Assembly (NCBI RefSeq): GCF_040834005.1 | Contig: NZ_CP162129.1 | Location: forward strand, 4,116,001-4,180,000 | DNA: 64,000 nt | From: Paenibacillus sp. PL2-23 | Lineage (GTDB): Bacteria > Bacillota > Bacilli > Paenibacillales > Paenibacillaceae | Direction of reading: 5' to 3' | Position numbers and translations under genes: made by a program | Shown here: one piece after another, positions 53,978 to 64,000 of the stretch | Numbering within the stretch: the first letter of the stretch is position 1 | How the letters are laid out: every line of letters starts with the position of its first letter | The notes under the pieces: generated by a model | What the model was told of the DNA's origin: nothing | Seen by the model: the letters and a program-made list of their open reading frames with translations, nothing else | Database searches by the model: none

Positions 53978-55126
53978 GACGGTGATAACCGCTTTGGCGG
54001 TGTTCCCCGCCGTCTCCAAACGAGATCCCGGCGATCCGAAATATGGTGTGCCGTCTGGCTTCCACAGCAGCCTCTGAACGCGGGCATGACGGTTCGGATC
54101 GTACAGCGGCTCGCCTGCAATCTCCTTGTATGGGCGCGAATGATAGACAAGCAAGTCGGCGGAGCCATCCTCCGACACCGTGAAGCTGTTATGGCCTGGA
54201 CCGTATTCGGAAGCATCGACGTTGCTTGCGAAGACCGGCTGCTTCGATTTGGTCCATGACGCCGGATCAAGCAAATCGCTTGCTTCATCGGCCGTTAATA
54301 ATCCCATGCAGTATCGATGAACCGTTCCGCTGGCGGAATACGCCATGAACACCTTCCCGTTCCGTATGAGCACGGCAGGACCTTCGTTCACCCGATGCAG
54401 CTGGATCTCCCAATCGTATTCCGGGGACGAGATTTTCACCGGCTCACCGATTATCGACCAGGGCGTGTCCATCCTCGCGATGTATAGACAGGATTCCTTA
54501 ATGATCTGAGCCCAAGCCAAGTAGCGCTGCCCGCGATGCTCGAACGTTGTAGCGTCCAACGAGAAGCTCTCTACCGGCAGCTTTATTCTCCCCTTCTCTA
54601 CCCACTTGCCTGTCAGTGGATTCTCGTCCTCGCATTCCAGCACGTACGGCCGGATCGCCCACTTGTCCTCCGCGGTCCCCGCCGCAAAGTAGATGTACCA
54701 CTTGCCTTCAATATAGTGAAGCTCCGGAGCCCATATATGATTGCCCATCTCGCCCTTATCGTGTTTGGTCCAAATAACGGTCTCCTCCGCATCGGCCAGC
54801 CCTGCGATCGTAAGCGAACACCGAAGCGCCAGCCGGTCGTATTCCGGAACGGAGCCGGTGAAATAATAATAGCCGTCCGTATGTTTATAGACATGAGGGT
54901 CGGCACGGTTAGGAATAAGCGGATTAGGATATCGATCCTCCCGTATCGCCCCCTCCACCAAGAAGCTTCCCGACTTCTCCAGTAGCGAAGGATCGACCGG
55001 CTGCCAATCGACTGGGAACTCCTCCATAAGCCCGCCCTCCAGCTCGATCTGAACGGTCGGCGGCAAGCTTAAGGCTTGGCCGGCCTCTATCGAAATTTGA
55101 CATGTCTTGATATCCGTTATTCTCAC
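53972..55126 (-). CDS. Cytoplasmic GH43 arabinofuranosidase/xylosidase-like protein
   Basis: 384 residues, GTG start after GGAGGAGCGG, no signal peptide. An N-terminal Ig-like strand region (about 1-60) precedes a GH43 fold with the catalytic base region NRADPHVYKHTDGYYYFTGS (split), HIWAPELHYIEGKWYIYFAAG, the acid region SLDATTFEHRGQRYLAW and NEGPAVLIRNG. It likely removes arabinose from imported oligosaccharides. Part of a unit with the ArsR-type regulator upstream and the GH51 gene. Confidence 0.88.
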   Translation of the reverse strand: MRITDIKTCQISIEAGQALSLPPTVQIELEGGLMEEFPVDWQPVDPSLLEKSGSFLVEGAIREDRYPNPLIPNRADPHVYKHTDGYYYFTGSVPEYDRLALRCSLTIAGLADAEETVIWTKHDKGEMGNHIWAPELHYIEGKWYIYFAAGTAEDKWAIRPYVLECEDENPLTGKWVEKGRIKLPVESFSLDATTFEHRGQRYLAWAQIIKESCLYIARMDTPWSIIGEPVKISSPEYDWEIQLHRVNEGPAVLIRNGKVFMAYSASGTVHRYCMGLLTADEASDLLDPASWTKSKQPVFASNVDASEYGPGHNSFTVSEDGSADLLVYHSRPYKEIAGEPLYDPNRHARVQRLLWKPDGTPYFGSPGSRLETAGNTAKAVITVL

Positions 55127-55171
55127 GCCGTACCCGCTCCTCCACCTAGTAATTTATCTCTATTTAACAAC

Positions 55172-55223
55172 AATAATATGATTAATTCAACAATTAATTT
55201 ATCTTCAATGAATTAATATTATT
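55172..55223. repeat. AT-rich inverted repeat between the ArsR-type gene and GH43
   Basis: AATAATAT-g-ATTAATTCA (55172-55189) is the reverse complement of TGAATTAATATTATT (55209-55223) apart from a few bases. The stretch also holds TTCAACAAT (55186-55194), which recurs at 56223-56231 ahead of the GH51 gene. Candidate operator of the regulator next to it, or a weak terminator. Confidence 0.45.
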
Positions 55224-55229
55224 ACGAAT

Positions 55230-56099
55230 CTAATTATAAAAATATCGAACCACCAAATCCTGATCATAATGCCCGAACCCTTTGCCAAACAGCGTCAGGC
55301 CTCCCCTGCCCGGCGCTGAATCTTCCGGATGGATGCTGAAGGTCCAATAAGTCGTATCCAGCTGCAGATCGCGCAAAGCAACGTCCGATATCCGCTCTCC
55401 GTCGACGAAGGTTCCCTTTTGGTTAATGCGCAGCACCTTCAGCACGCCATATTGATTGACGTCCGCATACCACCACTCCGGCGTCAGCCTCCCTTTCTTA
55501 TCTCCGAAATCCCCCGGGCTTGTCCACATGCCCAACTTCTTGCCATTCAAGATGAACCCTATATCCGAAGGCCAATTCTCGTTCACCCGCGGGGCCTCCG
55601 AGCTCAGCTCCATCGAAACCTCGATTTCTATCAACTTCTGATCCTTATTCAGGTAATTGGGCACTTTATATTCGACGAAGCCGCGGGCAAACCACAGAAT
55701 GCCGGCATTTACTCTCTCCGGATCCATGAAGCAAGCGGGATTATCGAAGCTGCCGATCATCTTCGTCGTGGTCGCGATGCCGCAGGTTGGCCAAGCCTCG
55801 TAATCCGTGTATTGGCCGACGGGCACGGCGATCTCGTGATAGGGTCTTGCCGCGCCGCCGTCCGGACACAGCCTAATCTGCGCGAATTCTTGTTTGACAT
55901 AACAAAACTTGTAGGTGCCTCCGTTCATCCGCTTCATGCGGCTACCGACGATCCCGGCTTGCTCCAGCTTGGACACATGGCTGCTGACGATCGCGTTGCT
56001 CAGGTAAAGCTCGCTCGCCAGCTCCTTGATATGCATTTCTTTGCGGAATAACAGCTCGATGATTTTCAATCGAGCTTCGCTGGCCAATGCTTCATACAC
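55230..56099 (-). CDS. ArsR-type regulator with large C-terminal sensory domain
   Basis: About 289 residues. ArsR winged HTH at the N-terminus (ASEARLKIIELLFRKEMHI, LSNAIVSSHVSKLEQAG) is followed by some 200 residues of beta-rich sequence (about 85-289) with WPTCGIATTTKMIG, MDPERVNAGILWF and FGKGFGHYDQDL, likely a sugar-sensing module. The GTG at 56099 has a poor ribosome site. A strong AGAAGGTGATC (56135-56145) lies 33 nt further up, with only an in-frame ATC (56130-56132) at a good distance, so the true start may be non-standard. Probable regulator of the flanking GH43 and GH51 genes. Confidence 0.85.
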   Translation of the reverse strand: MYEALASEARLKIIELLFRKEMHIKELASELYLSNAIVSSHVSKLEQAGIVGSRMKRMNGGTYKFCYVKQEFAQIRLCPDGGAARPYHEIAVPVGQYTDYEAWPTCGIATTTKMIGSFDNPACFMDPERVNAGILWFARGFVEYKVPNYLNKDQKLIEIEVSMELSSEAPRVNENWPSDIGFILNGKKLGMWTSPGDFGDKKGRLTPEWWYADVNQYGVLKVLRINQKGTFVDGERISDVALRDLQLDTTYWTFSIHPEDSAPGRGGLTLFGKGFGHYDQDLVVRYFYN

Positions 56100-56252
56100 T
56101 CTCAGCGAGGAAGCGTCTGTCGTTAAAAGGATAGGATCACCTTCTAAAGAATTTAGTTTTTTGCGAATTCAAAAATATTAACTTGTGTATACAATCCCAT
56201 TATGTTACATATGAATTAAGATTTCAACAATAAGAATTCGTTTTTTAATTAA

Positions 56253-57782
<1,530 letters not shown>

Positions 57783-57797
57783 ATCTTCAGGAAATAA

Positions 57798-57836
57798 GAA
57801 AAAAGAGGGACACTTCTCAAGGAAGCTGTCCCTCTT
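57798..57836. terminator. Convergent terminator between abfA and the hybrid kinase
   Basis: AAGAGGGACA pairs with TGTCCCTCTT around 14 nt; six T follow on the minus strand. The kinase stop codon lies within the hairpin, so the coding end doubles as terminator. Confidence 0.8.
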
Positions 57837-59799
57837 GGCGTTCAGATATGCTTGTAAGATGCGGCGACTCAAAACGTTCGAGCACCTCTGCTATAGCATG
57901 TCTGCTGATCGGCTTGCTTATATATGCGTCCAAGCCTTGCGCGATATACTTCTCACTGTCGCCTTTCATGGCATGAGCCGTAACGGCAACGATGAATGGC
58001 CTTTTCTTGTCCTTCAGCATGTCATGAATGATTTTGGTCGCCGATAAACCATCCATCCAGGGCATTTGAATATCCATAAAAATAACATCATAGTCATGCT
58101 GCTTGACAGCCTCGACAGCTTCTTGCCCGTTTTTCGCCAGGGAGGTTTTGTGCCCTAGCTTCTGGATCATTTTTTGCAGCACAAGCTGGTTCACTTCATT
58201 ATCTTCAGCAATTAATATGTTCAAGGAAGGCTCGTAGCCGTATTCCGCCATGCTGGCTGGCTGAGGCCAATGGTGTTCATTAATGATGTCCAGCCTGTTA
58301 GCCCTGAGCATGAATCGCGCCGTGAACAAGAAGGTGGAGCCTGAAGGCTCCTGAGAAGGCTCATGCCAGATTCGGCCGCCCATGAGCTCAACCAGCTTCT
58401 TGCAGATAGCCAAGCCGAGACCAGTGCCTTCCGTCTTCCTTGTCATAAAGTGATCCACCTGGTAGAAGGGCTCGAACAACTGGCCCGCCTGCTTCTTCGG
58501 CACGCCGATGCCCGTATCCCTGACCGCGAATTGAAGCTCCACCTCATTCGGCTCCTGCGACACGGTGTCTACAACAATGGAGATGTAGCCGCTGGACGTA
58601 AATTTGACAGCGTTGCTCAGCAAATTCATAAGCACCTGCCGGAGCTTCGTTATATCGCCATGCACGACGTTAGGCACTGATTCGCCAACTGATGTCGTCA
58701 ATTCCAGGTTTTTTTCGAGCGCCTTGGGCATAACCAAATATAACGTTTCCGATAGAATCGATCTAATATTCATAGGCTCTACAACCAATTCCGACTTACC
58801 GGATTCTATCTTGGAGAAGTCCAATATATCGTTTATAATCGTCAGCAGCGTATCGCCGCTCTTCTTAATAATTTGCACATATTCCAGCTGCTCTTCATCC
58901 AAATTGGTCTCCAGCAGCACATCCGTCATCCCGATCACCCCATTCATAGGGGTACGGATTTCATGACTCATCATGGCCAGAAAATCGCTTTTTGCCTTGT
59001 TGGTCTTCTCAGCGGCTTCCTTCTCAATAATGAGCTTTTTCTGCTCCGTCATATCCTTCGCGATAATATAGAAGCCCATCGTCTGCGACTGAATAATGAT
59101 AGGAGCCAGCGTCGCCAGCACCTCAACGGAATGGCCATCCTTATGCTGTATAAAGGTGATGTCCTTTTCGACTCTTTCAATATCGGAGTGATTGTTTAAG
59201 GCTGCCAGCAGATGCCTTGCTTTATGCTTGCCGATTAATATGGACAGCTCGCTGTCAATCAGCTCCTCAATAGGGTAGCCGGTCATCTCCTGCACCACTT
59301 TGTTGCCGTTCATAATAATGCCATCCAGCCCAAATGAAATGATGGCGTCGTGATTGTATTTTTTAAGCGACGTATAACGTTCAATGCTCTCCTGCAGCTT
59401 AAGCTCAGCTAGCTTGTTTTTGGTTATATCGATGAAATGGGCCATATAATACAGGGGCTTCCCGTCGTTATCATCGCGGATGATTGAGACATGAACGGAA
59501 GTCCATACGATGCCACCGGTTTTGTTATAATAGCGATTCTCCAATTCCAAGGATGGGATGCGCCCCTCCAGCAATTCCGTCAGCAAGCCGCAAATATTGG
59601 TGCTGTCTTCAGGATGGCGGATGTTTTCTATACAGATCGTTTTGAACTCTTCTTCTGTATACCCAAAAATATGGCACACCGCCGGATTAACATGCAGCCA
59701 TCTTCGGTCCAGTGATATTAAAGCAATCCCTATGGGAGCATTGACGTATAGATGCTCGAATAGCGCCTGAGGGTCGATTCTATTAAAATCCTGCATCAA
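57817..59799 (-). CDS. Hybrid sensor histidine kinase (PAS-PAS-HisKA-HATPase-REC)
   Basis: 660 residues, no membrane helices, so a soluble sensor. Two PAS domains (about 12-125 and 140-250), HisKA with His279 in MMSHEIRTPMNGVIG, N-box NLLSNAVKF (N396), G1 DTGIGVP (428-434), G2 GTGLGLAI, and a C-terminal receiver with Asp576 in FMDIQMPWMDG. A phosphorelay component; no Hpt protein or output regulator is encoded nearby. Possible ligands of the PAS domains are not evident. Confidence 0.94.
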   Translation of the reverse strand: MMQDFNRIDPQALFEHLYVNAPIGIALISLDRRWLHVNPAVCHIFGYTEEEFKTICIENIRHPEDSTNICGLLTELLEGRIPSLELENRYYNKTGGIVWTSVHVSIIRDDNDGKPLYYMAHFIDITKNKLAELKLQESIERYTSLKKYNHDAIISFGLDGIIMNGNKVVQEMTGYPIEELIDSELSILIGKHKARHLLAALNNHSDIERVEKDITFIQHKDGHSVEVLATLAPIIIQSQTMGFYIIAKDMTEQKKLIIEKEAAEKTNKAKSDFLAMMSHEIRTPMNGVIGMTDVLLETNLDEEQLEYVQIIKKSGDTLLTIINDILDFSKIESGKSELVVEPMNIRSILSETLYLVMPKALEKNLELTTSVGESVPNVVHGDITKLRQVLMNLLSNAVKFTSSGYISIVVDTVSQEPNEVELQFAVRDTGIGVPKKQAGQLFEPFYQVDHFMTRKTEGTGLGLAICKKLVELMGGRIWHEPSQEPSGSTFLFTARFMLRANRLDIINEHHWPQPASMAEYGYEPSLNILIAEDNEVNQLVLQKMIQKLGHKTSLAKNGQEAVEAVKQHDYDVIFMDIQMPWMDGLSATKIIHDMLKDKKRPFIVAVTAHAMKGDSEKYIAQGLDAYISKPISRHAIAEVLERFESPHLTSISERQEGQLP

Positions 59800-59925
59800 G
59801 GTTGCCTCCTGTTCATTGTCCGATATTCCTATCTTACCACAAAATATGCCAACTATCGGACCAGGAATGCAATTGTTGTCTATTTATGCAGGAAACTCTA
59901 CTCAGTCTATCTCTTGCATAGCCCG

Positions 59926-60945
59926 CTACAGCTCCACTATCGCCTTCATCACTTGTGACTCCGGCTTGATCCATTCCTCGAACGATGGAATCATGTGATG
60001 GAAGGCTGCTCGATGCGTAATAAATTTGTCGACAGCCAACTCCCCGTCGGCCAGCACCTTCATCACATGGCGGCAATCTTCAAGCGTGGCGTTGCGGCTT
60101 CCCATAAGCGTCAATTCCCGTTTGTGGAATTCAGGATCTGAGAACGTAATATCCCCTTTAACCAGGCCTACAAAAACCAGTCTGCCCCCGTGCCCCACCC
60201 ATTGGAATGACCTCGTCATGGAAGCCGCGTTGCCTGTAGCGTCGAATACAGCCACAGGATAATCGCCATTCGTCCATTCCGCAAGCTTCTCCGTCGCATC
60301 CACAGCAAGCGAGCTCAACGTCCGATCCGCCTTCGCCCAGCTCTTGCAGAAGGCTAGTCGCTCCTCATTGATATCCATCGCAATGACCTTCGCTCCTGCC
60401 TGCTTGGCGAACGCCATCACGCCAAGCCCGATCGGTCCCGAGCCGATAACAAGCACCGTATCGGGAGAACCCACCTCCGCTCTGCGAACCGCATGCGCCC
60501 CGATCGCCAGCGGCTCCACCATGGCCGCCTCGTCGAAGGTCAGCCCTTCCGCTTTCAGCAAATGTGAGACAGGGACGGCGATCCGCTCCCGCATCCCCCC
60601 ATCCTGGTGAACGCCAAGCACCTTCATGCTGGTGCAGCAATTCGTGCGTCCCCTGCGGCAAGCGAGACACTCTCCGCAATGCAAATAAGGAATAATCGCT
60701 ACGAGATCTCCCCTTTCCAAGCCTTGATCGTTATCTCCGATTTGCTCGACAACGCCGGACAGCTCATGTCCAAGTATTCTTGGATATTGGAAGAACGGCT
60801 GATTGCCCTTAAACGCGTGATAGTCCGTGCCGCAGATGCCGATTCGCCGGATTGTAATAATCGCATGTCCCTCGATTAGCCTCGGCTCAGGCAGATCGTC
60901 GACATCATGTAATTGGCCGATGCCCTGGCACACGATTCCTCTCAT
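59926..60945 (-). CDS. Zinc alcohol dehydrogenase, LgoD-like (L-galactonate 5-dehydrogenase)
   Basis: 339 residues of the zinc MDR family. Catalytic zinc ligands Cys38, His60, Glu61 and Glu144, structural zinc cysteines 90, 93, 96 and 104, nucleotide loop GSGPIGLG (168-175). Blocks such as GICGTDYHAFKGNQPFF, CRRGRTNCC, VLGVHQDGG and FSDPEFHKRE match E. coli LgoD (YjjN) closely as I recall it; LgoD oxidises L-galactonate to D-tagaturonate. GGAGGTGA lies 4 nt before the ATG. Last gene of the three-enzyme operon, 11 nt after the aldo/keto reductase gene. Confidence 0.86.
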   Translation of the reverse strand: MRGIVCQGIGQLHDVDDLPEPRLIEGHAIITIRRIGICGTDYHAFKGNQPFFQYPRILGHELSGVVEQIGDNDQGLERGDLVAIIPYLHCGECLACRRGRTNCCTSMKVLGVHQDGGMRERIAVPVSHLLKAEGLTFDEAAMVEPLAIGAHAVRRAEVGSPDTVLVIGSGPIGLGVMAFAKQAGAKVIAMDINEERLAFCKSWAKADRTLSSLAVDATEKLAEWTNGDYPVAVFDATGNAASMTRSFQWVGHGGRLVFVGLVKGDITFSDPEFHKRELTLMGSRNATLEDCRHVMKVLADGELAVDKFITHRAAFHHMIPSFEEWIKPESQVMKAIVEL

Positions 60946-60956
60946 AAGCTCACCTC

Positions 60957-61898
60957 CTATATAGATCCATTATTGTACATCGGAATGCCGCTCGCCCAGG
61001 TTCGGTTATGAATCGGTCCCAGAATCTCCTTAACCTCCTGAAGCAGCACCTCATCCATCGCTTCCTCCGTCCAAGCCGCATTCCGTCGTATATTGTCCGG
61101 GTTCGCCGTGCTGACAAGCGTAGTTGGTATACCGGCATAGCTCGTCGAGAATTGCACGGCCAGCTTGGCGATATCCGAGCCTCGCTCGGCCGCATGCGTT
61201 GCTGCGCGCAAGCACAGCTCCTTCGTCTCCGCGTCAGCGGGATGCCAGTCCGGCGTTCCGCGCGTGCTGAGCAGCCCCATGGAGAGCGGCGATGCATTGA
61301 TAAGACCTACGCCCTGCTTCTCCAGCAGAGGCAGCAGTCGGATCAAGGACGTATCATTCAGCGAATAGTGGCAATAGGAAATGATGACATCGACCTGAGC
61401 CTTGGGCAGCAGCTGCTCGAACAGGGACAGAGGCAGGCCGCAGATGCCGAAGAACCGTATTTTTCCTTGCTGCTTCAATCGCTCCAGAGCGGGGATTGCT
61501 TCCTCCAAAATGATGTCCGGCTCCGCAAATTCGATATCGTGCAGGAACAGCATGTCCACATAATCCGTCCTTAGCCTGCGCAGGCTTTCCTCCAAGCTTG
61601 ACTCTATTCGCGGTCCCGAGAAGTCGAATGTATCGGTTCCGTATCGGCCCGCTTTGGTGCTTAGATAGAATCGATCCCGCGAGGTCTGGCTAATAGCTTG
61701 GCCTAATACAGTCTCGGCCTTCGTCGCGCCATAATAGGGAGAGACGTCAATTAGATTGATGCCAGCATCAAGCGCAGCGTGTACAGCACGAATACCCTCT
61801 GCATCGTCTGTCTGCCGGAAGACGGAGCCCAGCGAAGAGGCTCCGAAGCTGAGGCTGGAGACGTCCAGGCCCGTTTTGCCCAAACGGCGATAATTCAT
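60957..61898 (-). CDS. Aldo/keto reductase, L-galactose/L-fucose dehydrogenase-like
   Basis: 313 residues. AKR tetrad Asp51, Tyr56, Lys82, His120. FGASSLGSVF, VSPYYGATKAETVLG, STKAGRYG, LHDIEFAEPD, VISYCHYSLNDTSLIRLLP, INASPLSMGLL and the ending TWASGI parallel plant L-galactose dehydrogenase along the whole protein as I remember it. It should oxidise L-galactose (or the 6-deoxy relative L-fucose) at C1 to the lactone with NAD. It begins 4 nt after the lactonase gene. Confidence 0.87.
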   Translation of the reverse strand: MNYRRLGKTGLDVSSLSFGASSLGSVFRQTDDAEGIRAVHAALDAGINLIDVSPYYGATKAETVLGQAISQTSRDRFYLSTKAGRYGTDTFDFSGPRIESSLEESLRRLRTDYVDMLFLHDIEFAEPDIILEEAIPALERLKQQGKIRFFGICGLPLSLFEQLLPKAQVDVIISYCHYSLNDTSLIRLLPLLEKQGVGLINASPLSMGLLSTRGTPDWHPADAETKELCLRAATHAAERGSDIAKLAVQFSTSYAGIPTTLVSTANPDNIRRNAAWTEEAMDEVLLQEVKEILGPIHNRTWASGIPMYNNGSI

Positions 61899-61902
61899 AA
61901 GC

Positions 61903-62742
61903 TCACTCCCCTAATTTGTAAAATGTTCTGGCGTTTTCTCCATACAGCTTAGCCCGCTCCTGCTCGCCCCATTCCGCCGGCAATGCCGCTTCCAGAACCT
62001 CCACCACTTCATCATAGCCTGCGGCAAGCAAGCAAACCGGCCAATCCGTTCCGAACATTAATCGATCTGGACCAAATATACGCACCACATGCTCGATATA
62101 AGGCCTAAGCTGCTCTGGTGTCCAGGTATCATGATCCGCCTCCGTCACCATGCCAGACAGCTTGCAATAGATATTGGAATGCCCGGCTGCCCGCTCCAGG
62201 TCCGATCGCCATGGCTCGAAGGCTTGCTGCCCAATAGGCGGCTTGGCGATATGGTCAATTACGCCGCGCAGGCCTGGCACCACGTCAAGCAGCTCACACA
62301 ATACACCAAGCTGATCCGCTGTCACGAGCAAGTCAACGGGAATGTCCAGCTCTGCATAGCCGCGAAGCGCCTCAATGAAGGCCGGCTCCAGAACAGCGCT
62401 GGCATCGGGCATATCCTGAAGCATGATGCGAAAGCCTACCAGCTTCTGATGCTGCCGAAGCCTATTGAACTGCTCCCGGTGCTCGGGATGGAACAGGTCG
62501 AGCCAGCCGACAACGCCGAATATCGATTCCCATTGGTCGGCCAGTCCCAGCAGATATTCCGTTTCCTCTATTGTCGGAGCTGCTTGAACAAGAATCGTTC
62601 CGTCGATATGGTGCTTGCGCAAATGGCCTTCGAGGTGCTGGGGCAAATAATCGCGATACAGCACCGGGAGCTCCTCTGTAATCCAGCCATAATCCGAGCG
62701 CGACATGGTCCAGTAATGCTGATGGGCATCTATCTTCATCAT
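61903..62742 (-). CDS. Amidohydrolase family 2 (cog3618) sugar lactonase-like
   Basis: 279 residues. TIM-barrel amidohydrolase with His7 and His9 (DAHQHYW), His164 (DHIAKP) and Asp233 (FGTDWP), the cog3618 pattern known from L-fucono- and L-galactono-lactonases. It would open the lactone made by the AKR to the aldonate. GGGGAGG precedes the ATG. First gene of the operon; divergent from the AraC regulator. Confidence 0.86.
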   Translation of the reverse strand: MMKIDAHQHYWTMSRSDYGWITEELPVLYRDYLPQHLEGHLRKHHIDGTILVQAAPTIEETEYLLGLADQWESIFGVVGWLDLFHPEHREQFNRLRQHQKLVGFRIMLQDMPDASAVLEPAFIEALRGYAELDIPVDLLVTADQLGVLCELLDVVPGLRGVIDHIAKPPIGQQAFEPWRSDLERAAGHSNIYCKLSGMVTEADHDTWTPEQLRPYIEHVVRIFGPDRLMFGTDWPVCLLAAGYDEVVEVLEAALPAEWGEQERAKLYGENARTFYKLGE

Positions 62743-62867
62743 GAGCCTCCCCTATGGTTTTCTTCTTCTCATTGTACAATTATAATAAGGAATAGAAATG
62801 TCAAATTTAAACCCTTTTATGTCCGATTGTGATATCAAGGGAAGTATTAGCATAGGAGGCATACGGC

Positions 62868-63737
62868 ATGGCGCCTATTCGCAAGCCGTTTCGGCTGGAT
62901 CCCTCATTTCCATTGGAGGTGGTGTACCGAGGCGTTCGCTATTCGGACAACGAGCTGCCCGATCATGTGCACGACCTGTTCGAGTTAGTGTACATTCACG
63001 AGGGCAGAGGAACGTTTTTTATCCATGATACCGTATACGACAAAGAAGCCGGGGATCTGTTCCTCATCCCCGGCAATACTGTACATCGCGCCTTCCCGTC
63101 CGCTGACGAGCCTGTTGTGTCCACGGCTGTATTTTTTGCGCCTGCTCTCCTGCAGAGCAGCTACGCAAGCGATCATTATAACCCGCTCCAAAGCTTCGAT
63201 ACGGCCCGGAAGAAAAAACAATACAAAATCTCTCTGCCGGAACATGTCAAAGAGAGAATAGAAGCTGCCATTCATGCAATGGTCAACGAGCTGGCAACGC
63301 AAGAAGCCGGTTATCAGCAAGCTATAGCCCTGCATCTTCAGCAGCTCCTGCTCCAGCTGTTTCGGCTGCCCGCCACACGTAACAGCGCCAATGCCGCTAC
63401 CGGCATTGCTCCCCTATGGATGCTGGCAGCCCTTCGCGAGATCAATCGCGATCCCGTTCAATGCGGCAGTCTCGCCTCCATATCGGCCAGAGCTAACGTC
63501 AGCCCAGGCCACTTCTCGCGTGTATTTAAGGAACTGACGGGCATGAACGTAACAGAATACGTCAACACCCAAAAACTCATCCGCGCCAAGGAGCAGCTTC
63601 TTGCGTCGGATGACACGATTGAAGCCATTGCGATCAGCTGCGGCTTCCAGGGCATGCGGCATTTCTACCAAAACTTCAAACGGTTGACCGGCGTCACGCC
63701 GAGACAATATCGAGTGCTTCATCATGCAGCAACCTGA
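62868..63737 (+). CDS. AraC family regulator with cupin sensor domain
   Basis: 289 residues. A cupin-type N-terminal sugar-binding domain (about 15-110, DHVHDLFELVYIHEGRGTFF split, then LFLIPGNTVHRA) and a C-terminal double HTH (about 185-285, ASISARANVSPGHFSRVFKEL and IEAIAISCGFQGMRHFYQNF). Likely activator of the divergent lactonase operon in response to its sugar. AGGAGG lies 8 nt before the ATG; ATG-proximal sequence is MAPIRKPFRL. Confidence 0.92.
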   Translation: MAPIRKPFRLDPSFPLEVVYRGVRYSDNELPDHVHDLFELVYIHEGRGTFFIHDTVYDKEAGDLFLIPGNTVHRAFPSADEPVVSTAVFFAPALLQSSYASDHYNPLQSFDTARKKKQYKISLPEHVKERIEAAIHAMVNELATQEAGYQQAIALHLQQLLLQLFRLPATRNSANAATGIAPLWMLAALREINRDPVQCGSLASISARANVSPGHFSRVFKELTGMNVTEYVNTQKLIRAKEQLLASDDTIEAIAISCGFQGMRHFYQNFKRLTGVTPRQYRVLHHAAT

Positions 63738-63764
63738 GGGGGAGGCGACTTAATTATTTGCATC

Positions 63765-63802
63765 AAAAACGCAAGAGCTGGCAATCACCAGCCCTTGCGT
63801 TT
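63765..63802. terminator. Convergent terminator between the AraC regulator and the RNA methyltransferase
   Basis: AAACGCAAG-a-GCTGG pairs with CCAGC-c-CTTGCGTTT around 6 nt; five T follow on the minus strand and TTT on plus. Confidence 0.85.
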
Positions 63803-63823
63803 CTAACATCAGCTTGTATGCTA

Positions 63824-64000
63824 TTAAAGCCGCTGCCGCATCGCCTCGAACAGCAGCACCGTAGTCGCCATCGCAACGTTCAACGACTCCGAGCGCCCCG
63901 CCATGGGGATGATGACGGATTCGTCGACCAAGCTGCGAACCTCCGTGGACAACCCCTCCGATTCGCCCCCCATCACAAGCCACGTTGACTGCTTCCAGTC
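63824..64000 (-). CDS. SpoU-type RNA 2'-O-methyltransferase, C-terminal fragment
   Basis: The last 58 residues and stop of a gene that continues beyond the right edge. VMGGESEGLS, IPMAGRSESLNVAMAT and the ending LLFEAMRQRL are motifs 2 and 3 of the SpoU/TrmH family, forming the trefoil-knot SAM site. The substrate (rRNA or tRNA) cannot be told from this piece. Confidence 0.9.
   Translation of the reverse strand, partial: DWKQSTWLVMGGESEGLSTEVRSLVDESVIIPMAGRSESLNVAMATTVLLFEAMRQRL

Overview
The window reads as a chromosomal segment of a moderately GC-rich, endospore-forming Firmicute, most likely Paenibacillus or a close relative. The grounds are sporulation genes (ylbJ, yunB, a LytH-like peptidase), Bacillus-type pairs (ccpN with the PPDK-regulatory protein, yutD next to lipA), strong GGAGG ribosome sites with frequent GTG/TTG starts, and many carbohydrate ABC transporters, YesM/YesN-type regulators and glycoside hydrolases. 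I see no rRNA, tRNA, CRISPR array, prophage or insertion sequence.

Layout. 1-9925: the start of a sulfate permease behind a CymR-like box, then central metabolism and housekeeping (yvyE, pgi, a DUF420 membrane protein, ppnP, tkt, purU, nfo), mostly on the minus strand, plus a DUF2621 protein, a lipoprotein and a YfhF-type epimerase on plus. 9922-20193: a compact ten-gene tad (type IVb pilus) operon on minus: CpaE-like ATPase, TadA, TadB, TadC, Flp1 pilin, three TadE/TadG-like pseudopilins, a prepilin peptidase and an FHA protein. Its likely promoter lies upstream of an intrinsic terminator that precedes the first gene. 20336-28222: ndk, the ccpN/PDRP pair, yycC, a zinc-ribbon-like protein, DUF2225, truncated globin, a 30-residue membrane peptide, ylbJ, nadF, yutD and lipA.

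28372-34792: a binding-protein ABC transporter and a YesN/YesM-type two-component system, inserted between lipA and the lytH-yunB pair, which are neighbours in Bacillus subtilis as I recall it. The kinase reading frame is broken by an in-frame amber codon. 35029-41516: lytH, yunB, a sugar-phosphate isomerase-like protein, a small orphan gene, the fetAB pair and a SEC-C protein. 41830-53977: an acyltransferase-like protein, a sugar ABC transporter with a divergent membrane-anchored AraC-type regulator, a degenerate HD-GYP protein, a secreted GH43 enzyme, and a MerR regulator divergent from a YitT-type membrane protein across a classic 19-bp-spacer promoter.

53972-57782 is an arabinan/arabinoxylan unit (GH43, ArsR-type regulator with a large C-terminal domain, GH51). 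A PAS hybrid kinase follows. 59926-63737 is a three-enzyme operon with a divergent AraC regulator. Its parts closely resemble plant L-galactose dehydrogenase, a cog3618 sugar lactonase and E. coli LgoD. Together they would turn L-galactose (or L-fucose) into the lactone, the aldonate and then a keto-acid such as tagaturonate. The window ends inside an SpoU-type RNA methyltransferase gene.
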